Origin: an uncultured Mucispirillum sp.
GTDB taxonomy: Bacteria; Chrysiogenota; Deferribacteres; Deferribacterales; Mucispirillaceae
DNA: 64,000 bases
Direction of reading: 5' to 3'
Assembly: GCA_944325215.1 (NCBI GenBank)
Contig: CALUZC010000009.1
Coordinates: 22,559-86,558 of the forward strand
In this document: piece by piece, positions 27,079 to 36,409 of the stretch
Numbering within the stretch: position 1 is the stretch's first letter
Layout of the letters: each line of letters begins with the position of its first letter
The notes under the pieces: model-generated
Told to the model about the DNA's origin: nothing
The model's database searches: none
The model's input: the letters and a program-made list of their open reading frames with translations, nothing else
Program-made: the position numbers and the translations under genes

Positions 27079-28590
27079 TTAATCATATATCATATTAGTT
27101 CTTATATCTATAGGTATGCCAAAAGTTTCTTCAAATGTATGTTTTATTTTATCAAATGTAAAAAGCTCTACAAAAGGCTCTTTCCTTACCTGTGCATTGA
27201 TTAATATTATATTATCGTTTTGGATTATATCTATATCATCTATTAACCCACTTTTACTGCCATCTAAAGCATAAGCCATACGTAAAATACAGGCAAGTTT
27301 ATTTACTACTAACCTTTCATCAGGTGATAAAGTTTGCGACTCTTTTTTTTCATCACTTGTTTTATTAATATCCATACTATTTATAACACATGCTGTCATC
27401 TGTATATCCTTACTGCTCCAGCCGGGAATATTTATAGATTTTATTATGTAGTATGAGTTATATGTAACATTTCTTGGGTCAATATAGCCACCAACTTGAT
27501 ACAAAAGAGATGCAGTCTCTAGTATGTCATACTTGGATTTATCTAAAGAGTGTAAATCACAAAATTCATTAAACAGCTTTTTAGCAAATTTTGATACTCG
27601 CTTTGCATGTGCTATATTTATGTTAAAACGTTTTCCAAAGGCAAGTATAGTCTGTTTTATACGTTTTTGATAATTTTTATCCTTTAATAAACCAGCATAA
27701 AAATAAGTAAGTGTTGATGGAAAATCAACAGGGGAAAAATGAAACCTGTCTGCCCCAGTGTATTTTAATAAATGGATATATGTGCATAATGTTGGAACTA
27801 ACACTTCTGCCTCATCATCTCTTAAAGATAATTCTTCCACAATATCCTGTTTTGTATATGCTCTTATTTTCATGTATAGCTTTTCTAAATCATCTCTTAA
27901 TATAAAATCATCGCTTGGCTTAAATATTCTAAGCATCATATTAATGGAACTGCCACTGCCTACTAAATTTTTTACTTTTACATTGTGTATTGTGCCTGCC
28001 ACAGTGGATACCATATTTTCAGCATACTGGTCAAATGCTCTGTGCCTTTTTGATGGTGCAATATGACGAAACATTTGACGAAGACGCAGACTGCCATATG
28101 GTAATGCTCCAGAATAGAGTATATTATCGCCTTTTGTAACAGATAGTGTTACATTACCACTGGCAATATTTGCAAAAACTACACCATGTTTTTCCATATT
28201 ATCAAAGTTTGCAACTGAAAGTTTAGCTGCTAGATATTTAATATATACTTCTTCTGATGGCTCTAGTATTATTATATCTATCCCTGCATGGATTTTTACA
28301 TAATCTATAAAAAAATCTTTATTTAATGCTTCTCGAACACCACTTGTGCATACTGCCTTGTATTCCTTTATGCCGTATTCTACTAATTTATTTCTAAAAC
28401 CACACAATATCTCTGTTGCCTGCTTTACATGCTCCAAAGAGATATAGCCTTGTGAGAAAGTATCCACCCCAAGACGCAGGGGCTTTATAAGGTAATCTAT
28501 TTCTTTTACTCCCCTGTTACTTACTTCTGATACCGACATGCGAAAGGCACTGGCACCAATATTAATTATACCATACAGATAAGTTTTCAT
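27079..28590 (-). CDS. Degenerate Ppx/GppA-family protein (probable pseudoenzyme)
   Basis: The 503-residue protein has the Ppx/GppA plus HD-like architecture of its upstream neighbour, but key residues are changed. The phosphate-binding DIGSNS is here NIGASA. The DMGGGSTE loop is reduced to ANIASGNVTLSV, losing the acidic residue and glycines. The HD pair (MLHDTG in the neighbour) is LYQVGG. The fold seems kept over the full length (ASLLYQVGGYID; RLVVNKLACILRMAYALDGS), so it is not a decaying gene. It may regulate the active Ppx or Ppk1, between which it lies, two bases from ppx and 12 from ppk1. Confidence 0.8.
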   Translation of the reverse strand: MKTYLYGIINIGASAFRMSVSEVSNRGVKEIDYLIKPLRLGVDTFSQGYISLEHVKQATEILCGFRNKLVEYGIKEYKAVCTSGVREALNKDFFIDYVKIHAGIDIIILEPSEEVYIKYLAAKLSVANFDNMEKHGVVFANIASGNVTLSVTKGDNILYSGALPYGSLRLRQMFRHIAPSKRHRAFDQYAENMVSTVAGTIHNVKVKNLVGSGSSINMMLRIFKPSDDFILRDDLEKLYMKIRAYTKQDIVEELSLRDDEAEVLVPTLCTYIHLLKYTGADRFHFSPVDFPSTLTYFYAGLLKDKNYQKRIKQTILAFGKRFNINIAHAKRVSKFAKKLFNEFCDLHSLDKSKYDILETASLLYQVGGYIDPRNVTYNSYYIIKSINIPGWSSKDIQMTACVINSMDINKTSDEKKESQTLSPDERLVVNKLACILRMAYALDGSKSGLIDDIDIIQNDNIILINAQVRKEPFVELFTFDKIKHTFEETFGIPIDIRTNMIYD

Positions 28591-28592
28591 AC

Positions 28593-30119
28593 TTATATAA
28601 GCTCCGCACTCATACCTGTTATTTTTTCAAGCAGGTCTTTTTTCTTATCAAAACCTGCCTTTTCCATTTCTATATTATAGTTTTTATCTACTTCAAGATT
28701 AAAGTTTATGTGGTTATCTATCACTTCTATATTTATATCTTTTATTACTTGGGAATGAGTTCTATCAAGCCCATCTGCAATACGTAATATGCTTGCTAGT
28801 TTTGATACTTTCTCCCTTGCTTTGCTGGATAGTGCTGCATAGTTTTCATGACCTAATTTTGGCATAGAACGCCTGTGATACCGTGCCACATTTGCAATTA
28901 CTGCTATCTCATCATCATTAAAACCGGGAAGCTCTGTATTCATTATTAAATAATATGAGTGCTTATGATGTTTTGAATAGGCAATATGTGTTCCTGTATC
29001 ATGAAGCATAGAGGCAGCTTCTAAAAGTTTATAGTCCCCATCATCAAGAGATAATATATTTTTAAGCTTTTCAAATAATATTTTAGAAAGCCTTGTAACC
29101 TGCTCTGCATGTTTTTCATCAAAAAAGTATTTTTTACCAGTTTCAATAAGCCTTGCATAAGCTACATCAGTATTGCCACCTTGAAACATAAGCTCTATAC
29201 CCATTTTATTCATTACATCTATTGTAAGCCCTGCACGAAGCCCACCAGAAAGAGTGTAAAACCCGTCAAGTGAATATCTTTTTATAAGCAGATTTACAAG
29301 GATAGATGCACTTAATATAATATCGGCCCTTGTTGGCTCAATACCTGATATTTTAAGACGTTCTTCTAAACGCTTGCCTGAAATCTCATTGAAAAAATGC
29401 TTGGAAAAAACACTGTCTACAAACTTAACAGCAGCATCTGAAAAATTCTGACGTTTATTATATATGGCTGAAATGTTGTTTATTGTGCCACCAGAACATA
29501 TTAATTTTGTTACTTTTGCATTAGGAAGTATGATATCCAGCGTTTCTGTTAAATACTGCCTAAGTGCTTTTATTTGAGACTGGGTTGGAATATCGCCCTG
29601 TAAGTATTCATAGTTTAATTTAGAGCAGCCAAGTGGAGTGCTTTCAGATGTTATAAGGCAGCCTTTTTCTGCATAGCTGAACTCTGTGCTGCCACCACCC
29701 ATATCTACAAGCAGTACATTGCAATCATTCATTTGGAAATAATATGATGCTGCCAAATACATAAGGCGTGCTTCTTCTTTACCTGATATTATTTCAATAT
29801 CTATGCCTGTTTTTTCTTTAATATAGTCTGCTACTTCCTGCCCGTTGGAAGCTTCACGAAAGGAAGCAGTGGCAACAGCTCGGCACATTTCCACATTTTC
29901 ACTATCCATTATGGTTTTTATGTTTGTAAGCACCTGTAAGAGAGTATCTATGGCTTCTTCTGAAAATTTACCTGTTTTATATACATTATCACCAATGCGT
30001 ACAGTGGCTTTATGGTCGTTTACCACTTTATATGTTCTATCTATTACCCTTGCCACCTGCAAACGTATGGAGTTACTGCCTATATCTATTACAGCAATAG
30101 TCTTATGATTATTTTCCAT
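28593..30119 (-). CDS. ppx: Exopolyphosphatase / guanosine pentaphosphate phosphohydrolase with HD domain
   Basis: The ATG at 30119 follows AAGGGGGC; the earlier ATG at 30158 has no such site. The 508-residue enzyme has an intact actin-like phosphatase core: AVIDIGSNSIRLQVARV at the start and LLVDMGGGSTEFSY near residue 130. The C-terminal HD-like part has EAASMLHDTGTHI and ILRIADGLDRTHS. It would cleave polyphosphate ends and perhaps pppGpp. It heads a ppx / ppx-like / ppk1 operon. Ppx versus GppA cannot be told from sequence. Confidence 0.92.
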   Translation of the reverse strand: MENNHKTIAVIDIGSNSIRLQVARVIDRTYKVVNDHKATVRIGDNVYKTGKFSEEAIDTLLQVLTNIKTIMDSENVEMCRAVATASFREASNGQEVADYIKEKTGIDIEIISGKEEARLMYLAASYYFQMNDCNVLLVDMGGGSTEFSYAEKGCLITSESTPLGCSKLNYEYLQGDIPTQSQIKALRQYLTETLDIILPNAKVTKLICSGGTINNISAIYNKRQNFSDAAVKFVDSVFSKHFFNEISGKRLEERLKISGIEPTRADIILSASILVNLLIKRYSLDGFYTLSGGLRAGLTIDVMNKMGIELMFQGGNTDVAYARLIETGKKYFFDEKHAEQVTRLSKILFEKLKNILSLDDGDYKLLEAASMLHDTGTHIAYSKHHKHSYYLIMNTELPGFNDDEIAVIANVARYHRRSMPKLGHENYAALSSKAREKVSKLASILRIADGLDRTHSQVIKDINIEVIDNHINFNLEVDKNYNIEMEKAGFDKKKDLLEKITGMSAELI

Positions 30120-30215
30120 AAAAGCCCCCTTGTAATGCTTATAAGGGTAGTATATCACAGGAAATATAAGTTGTCAAAGTAGAGTAGGTAAAAGAAATGA
30201 TTTTACAAGTTAGTA

Positions 30216-30254
30216 TTGATTTTTTTTAATTATTATATATACTAAATGTATATA
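30216..30254 (+). promoter_or_regulatory. vapBC promoter with overlapping operator palindrome
   Basis: TTGATT (30216-30221) and TATACT (30238-30243) with a 16-base spacer form a promoter. The inverted repeat TATATAC-TAAAT-GTATATA (30236-30254) covers the -10 and start point, as expected for VapBC self-repression. It also rules out the upstream ATG at 30246. Confidence 0.65.
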
Positions 30255-30266
30255 CAAGGTGATAAA

Positions 30267-30587
30267 ATGAAACACAATAAAATGCAGAAAACAGGGAAAT
30301 TATTAAAATCTGAAATAAAACCAAAAGTGCGTGATATTAAAAATGGAAGTGTAGTAAAATATGCTAAAGTATTTAATAATGGTGGTTCGCAGGCTGTAAG
30401 AATTCCAGCAGAATATAAATTTGACAGTAGTGTAAAAGAAGTAATAATAGAGAAAAAAAATGACTGTATTATTATACAAGCAGTGCAGCCATCATATGAT
30501 AATTTAATAAAAGCGGTGAATAATTTTTCTGATGATTTTATGAGTGAAAGAGTTCAACCAAAATTAGAAACAAGAGATTTATTTTAG
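30267..30587 (+). CDS. vapB: VapB-type antitoxin (AbrB/MazE fold)
   Basis: The start at 30267 follows AAGGTG with a six-base gap. The 106-residue protein has an AbrB-like swapped-hairpin domain in its middle: AKVFNNGGSQAVRIPAEYKF, then EVIIEKKNDCIIIQ. The C-terminal 30 residues (FSDDFMSERVQPKLETRDLF) would wrap the toxin. About 35 extra basic residues precede the domain, longer than usual. It forms a pair with vapC 12 bases downstream and probably represses its own promoter. Confidence 0.88.
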   Translation: MKHNKMQKTGKLLKSEIKPKVRDIKNGSVVKYAKVFNNGGSQAVRIPAEYKFDSSVKEVIIEKKNDCIIIQAVQPSYDNLIKAVNNFSDDFMSERVQPKLETRDLF

Positions 30588-30599
30588 GGATTTATTTTA

Positions 30600-30998
30600 A
30601 TGAAATATATGCTTGATACAAATACATGTATATTTATTATCAAACAAGATGAAAATGTATTGCATCATTTAAAAAATATTGATTTTAAAGAAATATGTAT
30701 ATCATCTATCACATTAGCAGAACTAGAATTTGGAGTAGCAAAAGGACAGCATATTGAGAAAAACACAAAAGCATTAAAAAGTTTTATTTCTAATTTTCAA
30801 GTATTATCTTTTGATGAAAATGCATCTAATGAATATGGTAAAATAAGGGCATATTTAGAAAATAACGGCAATAAAATTGGTGCTATGGATATGCTTATAG
30901 CAGCACATGCAAAAAGTGAAAACCTCATATTAGTTACTAATAATACAAGAGAATTTAATAGAGTTGACGGCTTACATATACAAGACTGGAAAAGCTAA
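30600..30998 (+). CDS. vapC: VapC-type PIN-domain RNase toxin
   Basis: The 132-residue protein shows all PIN acidic residues in order: MLDTNTCIFIIK (Asp6), SSITLAELEFGVAKG (Glu), IGAMDMLIAAHA (Asp) and LVTNNTREF near the end. Such toxins cut tRNA or rRNA when the antitoxin is lost. Its stop lies next to the defence operon. Confidence 0.93.
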   Translation: MKYMLDTNTCIFIIKQDENVLHHLKNIDFKEICISSITLAELEFGVAKGQHIEKNTKALKSFISNFQVLSFDENASNEYGKIRAYLENNGNKIGAMDMLIAAHAKSENLILVTNNTREFNRVDGLHIQDWKS

Positions 30999-31001
30999 AT
31001 A

Positions 31002-31136
31002 TCATATTGCCACAAGCTTTTGGGTATCTTTTATAAATTTTGCTGGTATAGGAAAATCTAACTCCCAAATTATACTCATAGGTTTAGATCCTTCATGATT
31101 TAAATAATTTGCTGTTCCTAGGAATGTGTAAAATAA
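31002..31136 (-). pseudogene. Remnant: C-terminal tail of a DUF3427-type protein
   Basis: On the minus strand the reading LFYTFLGTANYLNHEG then SKPMSIIWELDFPIP and a stop resembles the last 40 residues of DUF3427 domains found at the end of some helicase/nuclease proteins. Nothing upstream continues it; the defence operon promoter starts there. It looks like the scar of an older gene replaced by the operon. Identification is from memory of the motif. Confidence 0.5.
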
Positions 31137-31141
31137 TTTAT

Positions 31142-31170
31142 TTGACAATATAATGTAAATACTGTAAAAT
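31142..31170 (+). promoter_or_regulatory. Promoter of the six-gene defence operon
   Basis: TTGACA (31142-31147) and TAAAAT (31165-31170) with a 17-base spacer precede the first gene by 30 bases. No other good promoter is seen inside the overlapping genes. Confidence 0.75.
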
Positions 31171-31199
31171 AACATCATATATAAGTTACGGATAATAAA

Positions 31200-32654
31200 A
31201 TGAAACATGAGACATTAATACCTTCTGCCCCAATTCTTATTGAATCTACAAGATCTATTGGATATTCCTTTGAAACTGCTGTAGCTGATGTAGTTGACAA
31301 CAGCATTAGTAAACATGCAGATAATATTTTTATATATTTTGACTCAAATATACCACAGTATCTAGTGATTTTGGATGATGGATGTGGCATGGATAGTAAT
31401 GAATTGATAGAGGCCATGAAATATGGCAGTAAAAGTTCTATAGAAGAAAGAGAAATTGATGATCTTGGCAGGTTTGGGCTTGGATTAAAGATGGCTTCAT
31501 TATCACAGTGTAGAAAATTAACTGTTATTAGTAAAAAATATAATGAAATTAGTGGTGCTGTATGGGATTTAGACCATATTATTTTTACTAATAATTGGGA
31601 ATTAATTCTTCTTGAGGAAGATGAAATCAGGCAAATTAGATATTTTAATAAACTTGACAGCTTTAAAAGTGGTACGCTTGTATTATGGGAGAACTTTGAC
31701 AGAATAGCAAAAGAAGAAGCAAATCATCAAAAGATATTTGATGGCAAAATAACATTAACACGTGAACATTTATCACTTGTATTCCACAGATATATTTCTG
31801 AAAATAATATTAATATATATTTTAACAATGATATAATCCAACCAACTGATCCTTTTTTTACTCATCATAGTGCAACTCAAAAATTAGAGGAAGAAAACAG
31901 AATAGTAAATGGCAATGTAATTAAAATTAGACCATATATATTACCTTATATTTCTAAGCTAAAAACAGAAGAAAGAAATCAAATATATGGTAAAAAAGGT
32001 ATAAAACTAAATCAAGGATTTTACATATACAGGAATAAGCGTTTAATCATATGGGGAACATGGTTTAGGCTAACTACATATAATGAATTAAAGCAGCTTG
32101 CTAGAATTCGTATAGATATTCCAAATACAATGGATTCTTTATGGGAAATAGATATAAAAAAATCTACAGCTTCGCTGCCTGAAAGTATTAAAAATGAATT
32201 AAAAATTATTGTGAAAAAATCAATATTTCGCAGTGAAAATGTATATAAATACAGGGGTAGAAATATAAAGCATGACAATATTACACACCTTTGGAATATT
32301 GTAGAAGAAAGAGATAAAAAAATTAGATATACTATTAATAAGGATCATAATCTATATAAATCAGTATTTGAACATTTGGATGATGAAGGTAAAGATATTT
32401 TTCAAACTTTTGTTGAAAGTATAGAAAGTTTTTTCCCATATAAAGATGTGTATGTACGACTTTCCAAAGAGCAGGAGTGTATTGAGACAAACTCTATAGA
32501 AGATGATAAAATATATAGAGCTTGTAGAGATTATATAGAAACAATAACTGCAGATGAAAAACTAGAATTTCTTAATAATTTAGAAAAAAATGAATTAATC
32601 ATGCATCGTAATGATATAATTAATAAGCTAAAAGAGGATTTTAAAGATGAATAA
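31200..32654 (+). CDS. GHKL (MutL/MORC/Hsp90-like) ATPase of the R-M-like operon
   Basis: The 484-residue protein has the GHKL ATP-binding fold at its N-terminus: N-box AVADVVDNSIS (Asp33-Asn34; an Asp replaces the usual catalytic Glu in the preceding turn), G1 DDGCGMDSNEL (59-69) and G2 GRFGLGLKMASL (90-101). The rest is a transducer-like and helical region without a family I can name. In prokaryotic R-M systems such MORC-like ATPases are thought to act as ATP-driven clamps or loops on DNA. It overlaps the helicase gene by eight bases. Confidence 0.85.
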   Translation: MKHETLIPSAPILIESTRSIGYSFETAVADVVDNSISKHADNIFIYFDSNIPQYLVILDDGCGMDSNELIEAMKYGSKSSIEEREIDDLGRFGLGLKMASLSQCRKLTVISKKYNEISGAVWDLDHIIFTNNWELILLEEDEIRQIRYFNKLDSFKSGTLVLWENFDRIAKEEANHQKIFDGKITLTREHLSLVFHRYISENNINIYFNNDIIQPTDPFFTHHSATQKLEEENRIVNGNVIKIRPYILPYISKLKTEERNQIYGKKGIKLNQGFYIYRNKRLIIWGTWFRLTTYNELKQLARIRIDIPNTMDSLWEIDIKKSTASLPESIKNELKIIVKKSIFRSENVYKYRGRNIKHDNITHLWNIVEERDKKIRYTINKDHNLYKSVFEHLDDEGKDIFQTFVESIESFFPYKDVYVRLSKEQECIETNSIEDDKIYRACRDYIETITADEKLEFLNNLEKNELIMHRNDIINKLKEDFKDE

Positions 32655-35487
32655 AATAAATAATTTCATATCCACTGCTGATTCTTTAATAGAAACTTAT
32701 AAACAAGAACATGAGATAGAAATTCTTGAAGAACATGAAATAGAAAACATTATTTTACCTGTAAAACTACTTTTTAATTTAAATGAGGAAGAATTTGTAC
32801 AAGCAAAAAATGCACTTCATGCACGTATGGCAGTTAAAATGAATAGAGGTGTTTGTTTAAAAGGTGACTACAACCATAAACCTTGGTATAGTGCATATAA
32901 AACCACAAAAGAAATTTTTCCTTTTTGGCAAAGATATGTAGAATATTTAATAAAAGACAAAAAATTTTCTCACAAAGTTATTAATGCGCTTGATGAAAGT
33001 ACTGATGATATAATGGATATGCTTGCAAACCCAGAAAAAAAAGAAAATTTTTCCAGAAGGGGTTTGATTATAGGTGATGTGCAGTCTGGGAAAACTGCAA
33101 CTTATATAGCATTAATTAATAAAGCAGCTGATGCTGGATATAAAGTCATTATCTTACTTACAGGAACTATTGAAAAGTTAAGGCAGCAAACTCAAGGAAG
33201 AATAGATGAAGGTTTTACAGGGATTAAATTTAAAAACTATTTTAATGGCATAGAAAGTAAAAATATTGATTCATATATTGGGGTTAGTAAGTATTCTATT
33301 ATAAAAGATATGTATGTTACATCACTAACATCTACGGAACTAGATTTTAATAGAAATGCATACAGGAGTATTATATCAAGTGTAAGAAGTTTAGCAGGTC
33401 CAGTTATTTTTGTAATTAAAAAAAATAAAAGTATATTAGAAAAATTAAAAAATTGGTTGTTAAATTATAGTGCTGAAAATAATGAAATACAAGAAACAAT
33501 GCTTTTAATAGATGATGAAGCTGATGCTGCATCCATTAATACAAATAATGATGATACAAATCCTACTGCCATTAATGCTGCCATAAGATCTTTGCTTAAA
33601 ATTTTTATTCGCTCAAATTATGTTGCTTTTACTGCAACACCATATGCAAATATTTTTATTAACCCAGATACAACTGATGATATGTTAAATGATGATTTAT
33701 TTCCAAAAGATTTTATATATTCTTTAAATGCTCCATCAAATTACATTGGTGCTTCTTCTATTTTTGTAGATTACAAAGATGATGATGGTAAAGTAATACC
33801 TGCAAAATATAAATATATGCTCCATAATAATGATGACTGCGAAGATTTTATCCCTGAAAGGCATAGGAAAGATTATTTACCAGAAAAGCTTCCAGAAAGC
33901 TTAAAAGAAGCTTTAGCTTCCTTTATTATAGCAAATGCCATAAGGGATTTAAGGGGGCACCATAATACACATAGAACCATGCTTATAAATGTAAGCAGAT
34001 ATATTTATGTACAAAATAACTTAACAGATATTATAAAAGAATATATGAAAACCATAATTGAAGAAATTAGAAATTATAGTAAAATGGATAATGCTCTTAA
34101 ACACAGCAATATTAAATACATAAAAGATGTATATGATAAATATTATGCACAATTAAATGAATATGTAAATGCAGAACAAACATTCTCATGGCAGCAGATA
34201 CAGGAAACTTTATATAAATCTTCTGCTTCTATTGAAATATCAAGTGTAAATGGTGGTAATGCATCCAAAATATTAGATTATGAAAATTATGAAAAAGGTT
34301 TAAGGCTTATAGCTGTTGGTGGTTTAAGTCTTTCACGAGGTTTAACTTTAGAAGGACTGGTTATAAGTTATTTTTATAGAAATTCTAAAATGTATGATAC
34401 TTTAATGCAAATGGGCAGATGGTTTGGTTACAGAACTGGATATGAAGATTTATGCCAAATATGGATGACTAATAGTTCGCAGGAATGGTATTCTAATATT
34501 GCTGAAGCTACTGATGAGCTTAGAAAAGACATTGTTAGAATGCGTAACGCAAATAGAACACCGAAGGACTTTGGTTTACAGGTTAGAGCAGACAACAACT
34601 CTTTATTAGTTACTGCATTAAATAAGATGAGAAGTGCACAGGAATATACAATAACAGTTTCTCTTTCAGGACTATATAAGGAAACACCATATATAACAGA
34701 CAATAAAGAGGTAAATAACCATAACTTAACTGCAGTAAATAAATTTATATTATCTATTGTAGATAAAAAACATACTGATGAAAATATTAAACTTGCTTTA
34801 AAATCTAAACTCCAATTTTTAAATATACCTAAAGAAAAAATTATTGATTTTCTATATACATACAATGCAGGTGTATTTAATAGCCATAATGGTTTTAATA
34901 GTAATAATGAAGGTTTTATCATCAACTTATTAAAAGAAAATCAAGAATCAGTATTGGATAAGTGGGATGTGCTTATTGCTTCTGGGAGTGGTATGCGATG
35001 TAATATTGGTGGTATAGAAGTAAGCAAAATTAAAAGAAAATTCACTGTTACTAAAACGCCTGATGGTAAACAAGGTGCTTTTCAAATGTTAGGTTCAAAA
35101 TTAAGATTAGGAACAAATAGTGACGCAAAAGCTGGTCTAACTGATAAGCAGGCTAAAATAATAATAAATAACTATAAAAATACACTACCAGATGAAAGTA
35201 AAAATAAAAGTGTTCCTGCTAAAAGGTATTTTGAAGACAGTACTGTAACAAGAAACCCTCTTTTAATAATTTATCCTGTAGAACTTAATAATGAAGATAA
35301 CTCATTAAATGAAATTGAAAAAAATTATAAAAATGATACTCTTATCGGTATAGGGATTGGTATTCCAGTATTTAATGATACAAATACATATCAATCAAGT
35401 ACTTATATAGTTAATATGAGAAAATATAAAGAATACACTGGTTTTGATGACAATGATATTGAAATAGATGAGATAGAGAATGAATAG
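32647..35487 (+). CDS. Z1-domain superfamily II helicase/ATPase
   Basis: The 946-residue protein has Walker A IIGDVQSGKTATY (143-150 core), the DEAD-like box LLIDDEADAASI, motif FTATPYANIF, and the Z1 core ending GGLSLSRGLTLEGL and MQMGRWFGYRTGYEDL. The last is the diagnostic Z1 (PF10593) box. It would translocate on DNA for the restriction complex. The C-terminal 250 residues are unassigned. It overlaps both neighbours by eight bases. Confidence 0.9.
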   Translation: MNKINNFISTADSLIETYKQEHEIEILEEHEIENIILPVKLLFNLNEEEFVQAKNALHARMAVKMNRGVCLKGDYNHKPWYSAYKTTKEIFPFWQRYVEYLIKDKKFSHKVINALDESTDDIMDMLANPEKKENFSRRGLIIGDVQSGKTATYIALINKAADAGYKVIILLTGTIEKLRQQTQGRIDEGFTGIKFKNYFNGIESKNIDSYIGVSKYSIIKDMYVTSLTSTELDFNRNAYRSIISSVRSLAGPVIFVIKKNKSILEKLKNWLLNYSAENNEIQETMLLIDDEADAASINTNNDDTNPTAINAAIRSLLKIFIRSNYVAFTATPYANIFINPDTTDDMLNDDLFPKDFIYSLNAPSNYIGASSIFVDYKDDDGKVIPAKYKYMLHNNDDCEDFIPERHRKDYLPEKLPESLKEALASFIIANAIRDLRGHHNTHRTMLINVSRYIYVQNNLTDIIKEYMKTIIEEIRNYSKMDNALKHSNIKYIKDVYDKYYAQLNEYVNAEQTFSWQQIQETLYKSSASIEISSVNGGNASKILDYENYEKGLRLIAVGGLSLSRGLTLEGLVISYFYRNSKMYDTLMQMGRWFGYRTGYEDLCQIWMTNSSQEWYSNIAEATDELRKDIVRMRNANRTPKDFGLQVRADNNSLLVTALNKMRSAQEYTITVSLSGLYKETPYITDNKEVNNHNLTAVNKFILSIVDKKHTDENIKLALKSKLQFLNIPKEKIIDFLYTYNAGVFNSHNGFNSNNEGFIINLLKENQESVLDKWDVLIASGSGMRCNIGGIEVSKIKRKFTVTKTPDGKQGAFQMLGSKLRLGTNSDAKAGLTDKQAKIIINNYKNTLPDESKNKSVPAKRYFEDSTVTRNPLLIIYPVELNNEDNSLNEIEKNYKNDTLIGIGIGIPVFNDTNTYQSSTYIVNMRKYKEYTGFDDNDIEIDEIENE

Positions 35488-36409
35488 CACACAAAATATT
35501 TTTAACAAAATAACTAATGCAGATACTGCAATTAGAGTTGATGAAAATATTAATCATAATATTTTTTTAGGAAAAGATGAAAAAAACAGGTTAATTATAT
35601 TTGCTGTTTCTAGTATGGAACCATTCAATATTGCTTCTTCTAACCTAATAGAAGTACAAACTGGTATGCGAAGTGACGGGCAGTGGGTTTTATCTTTTAT
35701 TTTGATTAATCAAGAATACTCTGATATGTTTTGTCATTTCTGTGATGATATGATTATGTATGCTGTAGGTAATAAAAATAAAGATGTTATAGAAAGCTTT
35801 TCAAATAGATATATTAAATGGCAGAATATGCTTAAAAAAAATAATTCAGGTTTGTTATCAAAAGAAGCAGTTAAGGGGTTAATTGGTGAAATATATTTTC
35901 TGCTTAATTATATGATACATAAATATGGTGCAGAAAATGCCATATATTCATGGGTTGGTATAGAATATAATATTCATGATTTTATAACCGACCACTTATG
36001 GTATGAAGTTAAATCAGTTAAAAATGGTGCATCCACAGTTACAATTTCCTCTATTGAGCAGCTGGACAGTGATGAAAATGGACAACTTGTAATTAATTAT
36101 TTTGATGATACAAGTATTACAGATTCAAATAAGATAACATTAAACAGTATAGTACATGAACTTTTAAATATCAATATCAATGAAAACATAAAAATAATGA
36201 TATATGATAAACTTATAGATTATGGGTATGTTAATAGAAAAGAATATGATACAATAGCTTTTAGATTTGTAAAAAGAGAAATTTATAATATCAATAATAC
36301 AACTGAAATTATTCGCAGAAATAATATACCTGACACCATAAAAAATGCCAAGTATGAAATATTTATTGCAAAAATACAGGATTACAAAGAGGATGAAAAT
36401 GGAAATTAA
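35480..36409 (+). CDS. PD-(D/E)XK motif protein (DUF4420)
   Basis: In the 309-residue protein the nuclease core lies near residues 130-180: GLIGEIYFLLNYM (Glu137), then NIHDFIT (Asp167) and WYEVKSVKNG (Glu176-x-Lys178), the E...D...ExK layout of this fold. It is probably the DNA-cutting subunit. It overlaps the helicase gene at its start and the AIPR gene by 11 bases at its end. Confidence 0.87.
   Translation: MNSTQNIFNKITNADTAIRVDENINHNIFLGKDEKNRLIIFAVSSMEPFNIASSNLIEVQTGMRSDGQWVLSFILINQEYSDMFCHFCDDMIMYAVGNKNKDVIESFSNRYIKWQNMLKKNNSGLLSKEAVKGLIGEIYFLLNYMIHKYGAENAIYSWVGIEYNIHDFITDHLWYEVKSVKNGASTVTISSIEQLDSDENGQLVINYFDDTSITDSNKITLNSIVHELLNININENIKIMIYDKLIDYGYVNRKEYDTIAFRFVKREIYNINNTTEIIRRNNIPDTIKNAKYEIFIAKIQDYKEDENGN

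Noticed and set aside
31002..31208. An intact 68-residue minus-strand gene between vapC and the defence operon
   Set aside because: Its first third is AT-rich nonsense lying across the operon promoter; only the last 40 or so residues resemble a protein family, so it is treated as a remnant.
36345..36398. Earlier start of the AIPR gene
   Set aside because: It would overlap the DUF4420 gene by 65 bases and lacks a ribosome site; GAGG points to 36399.
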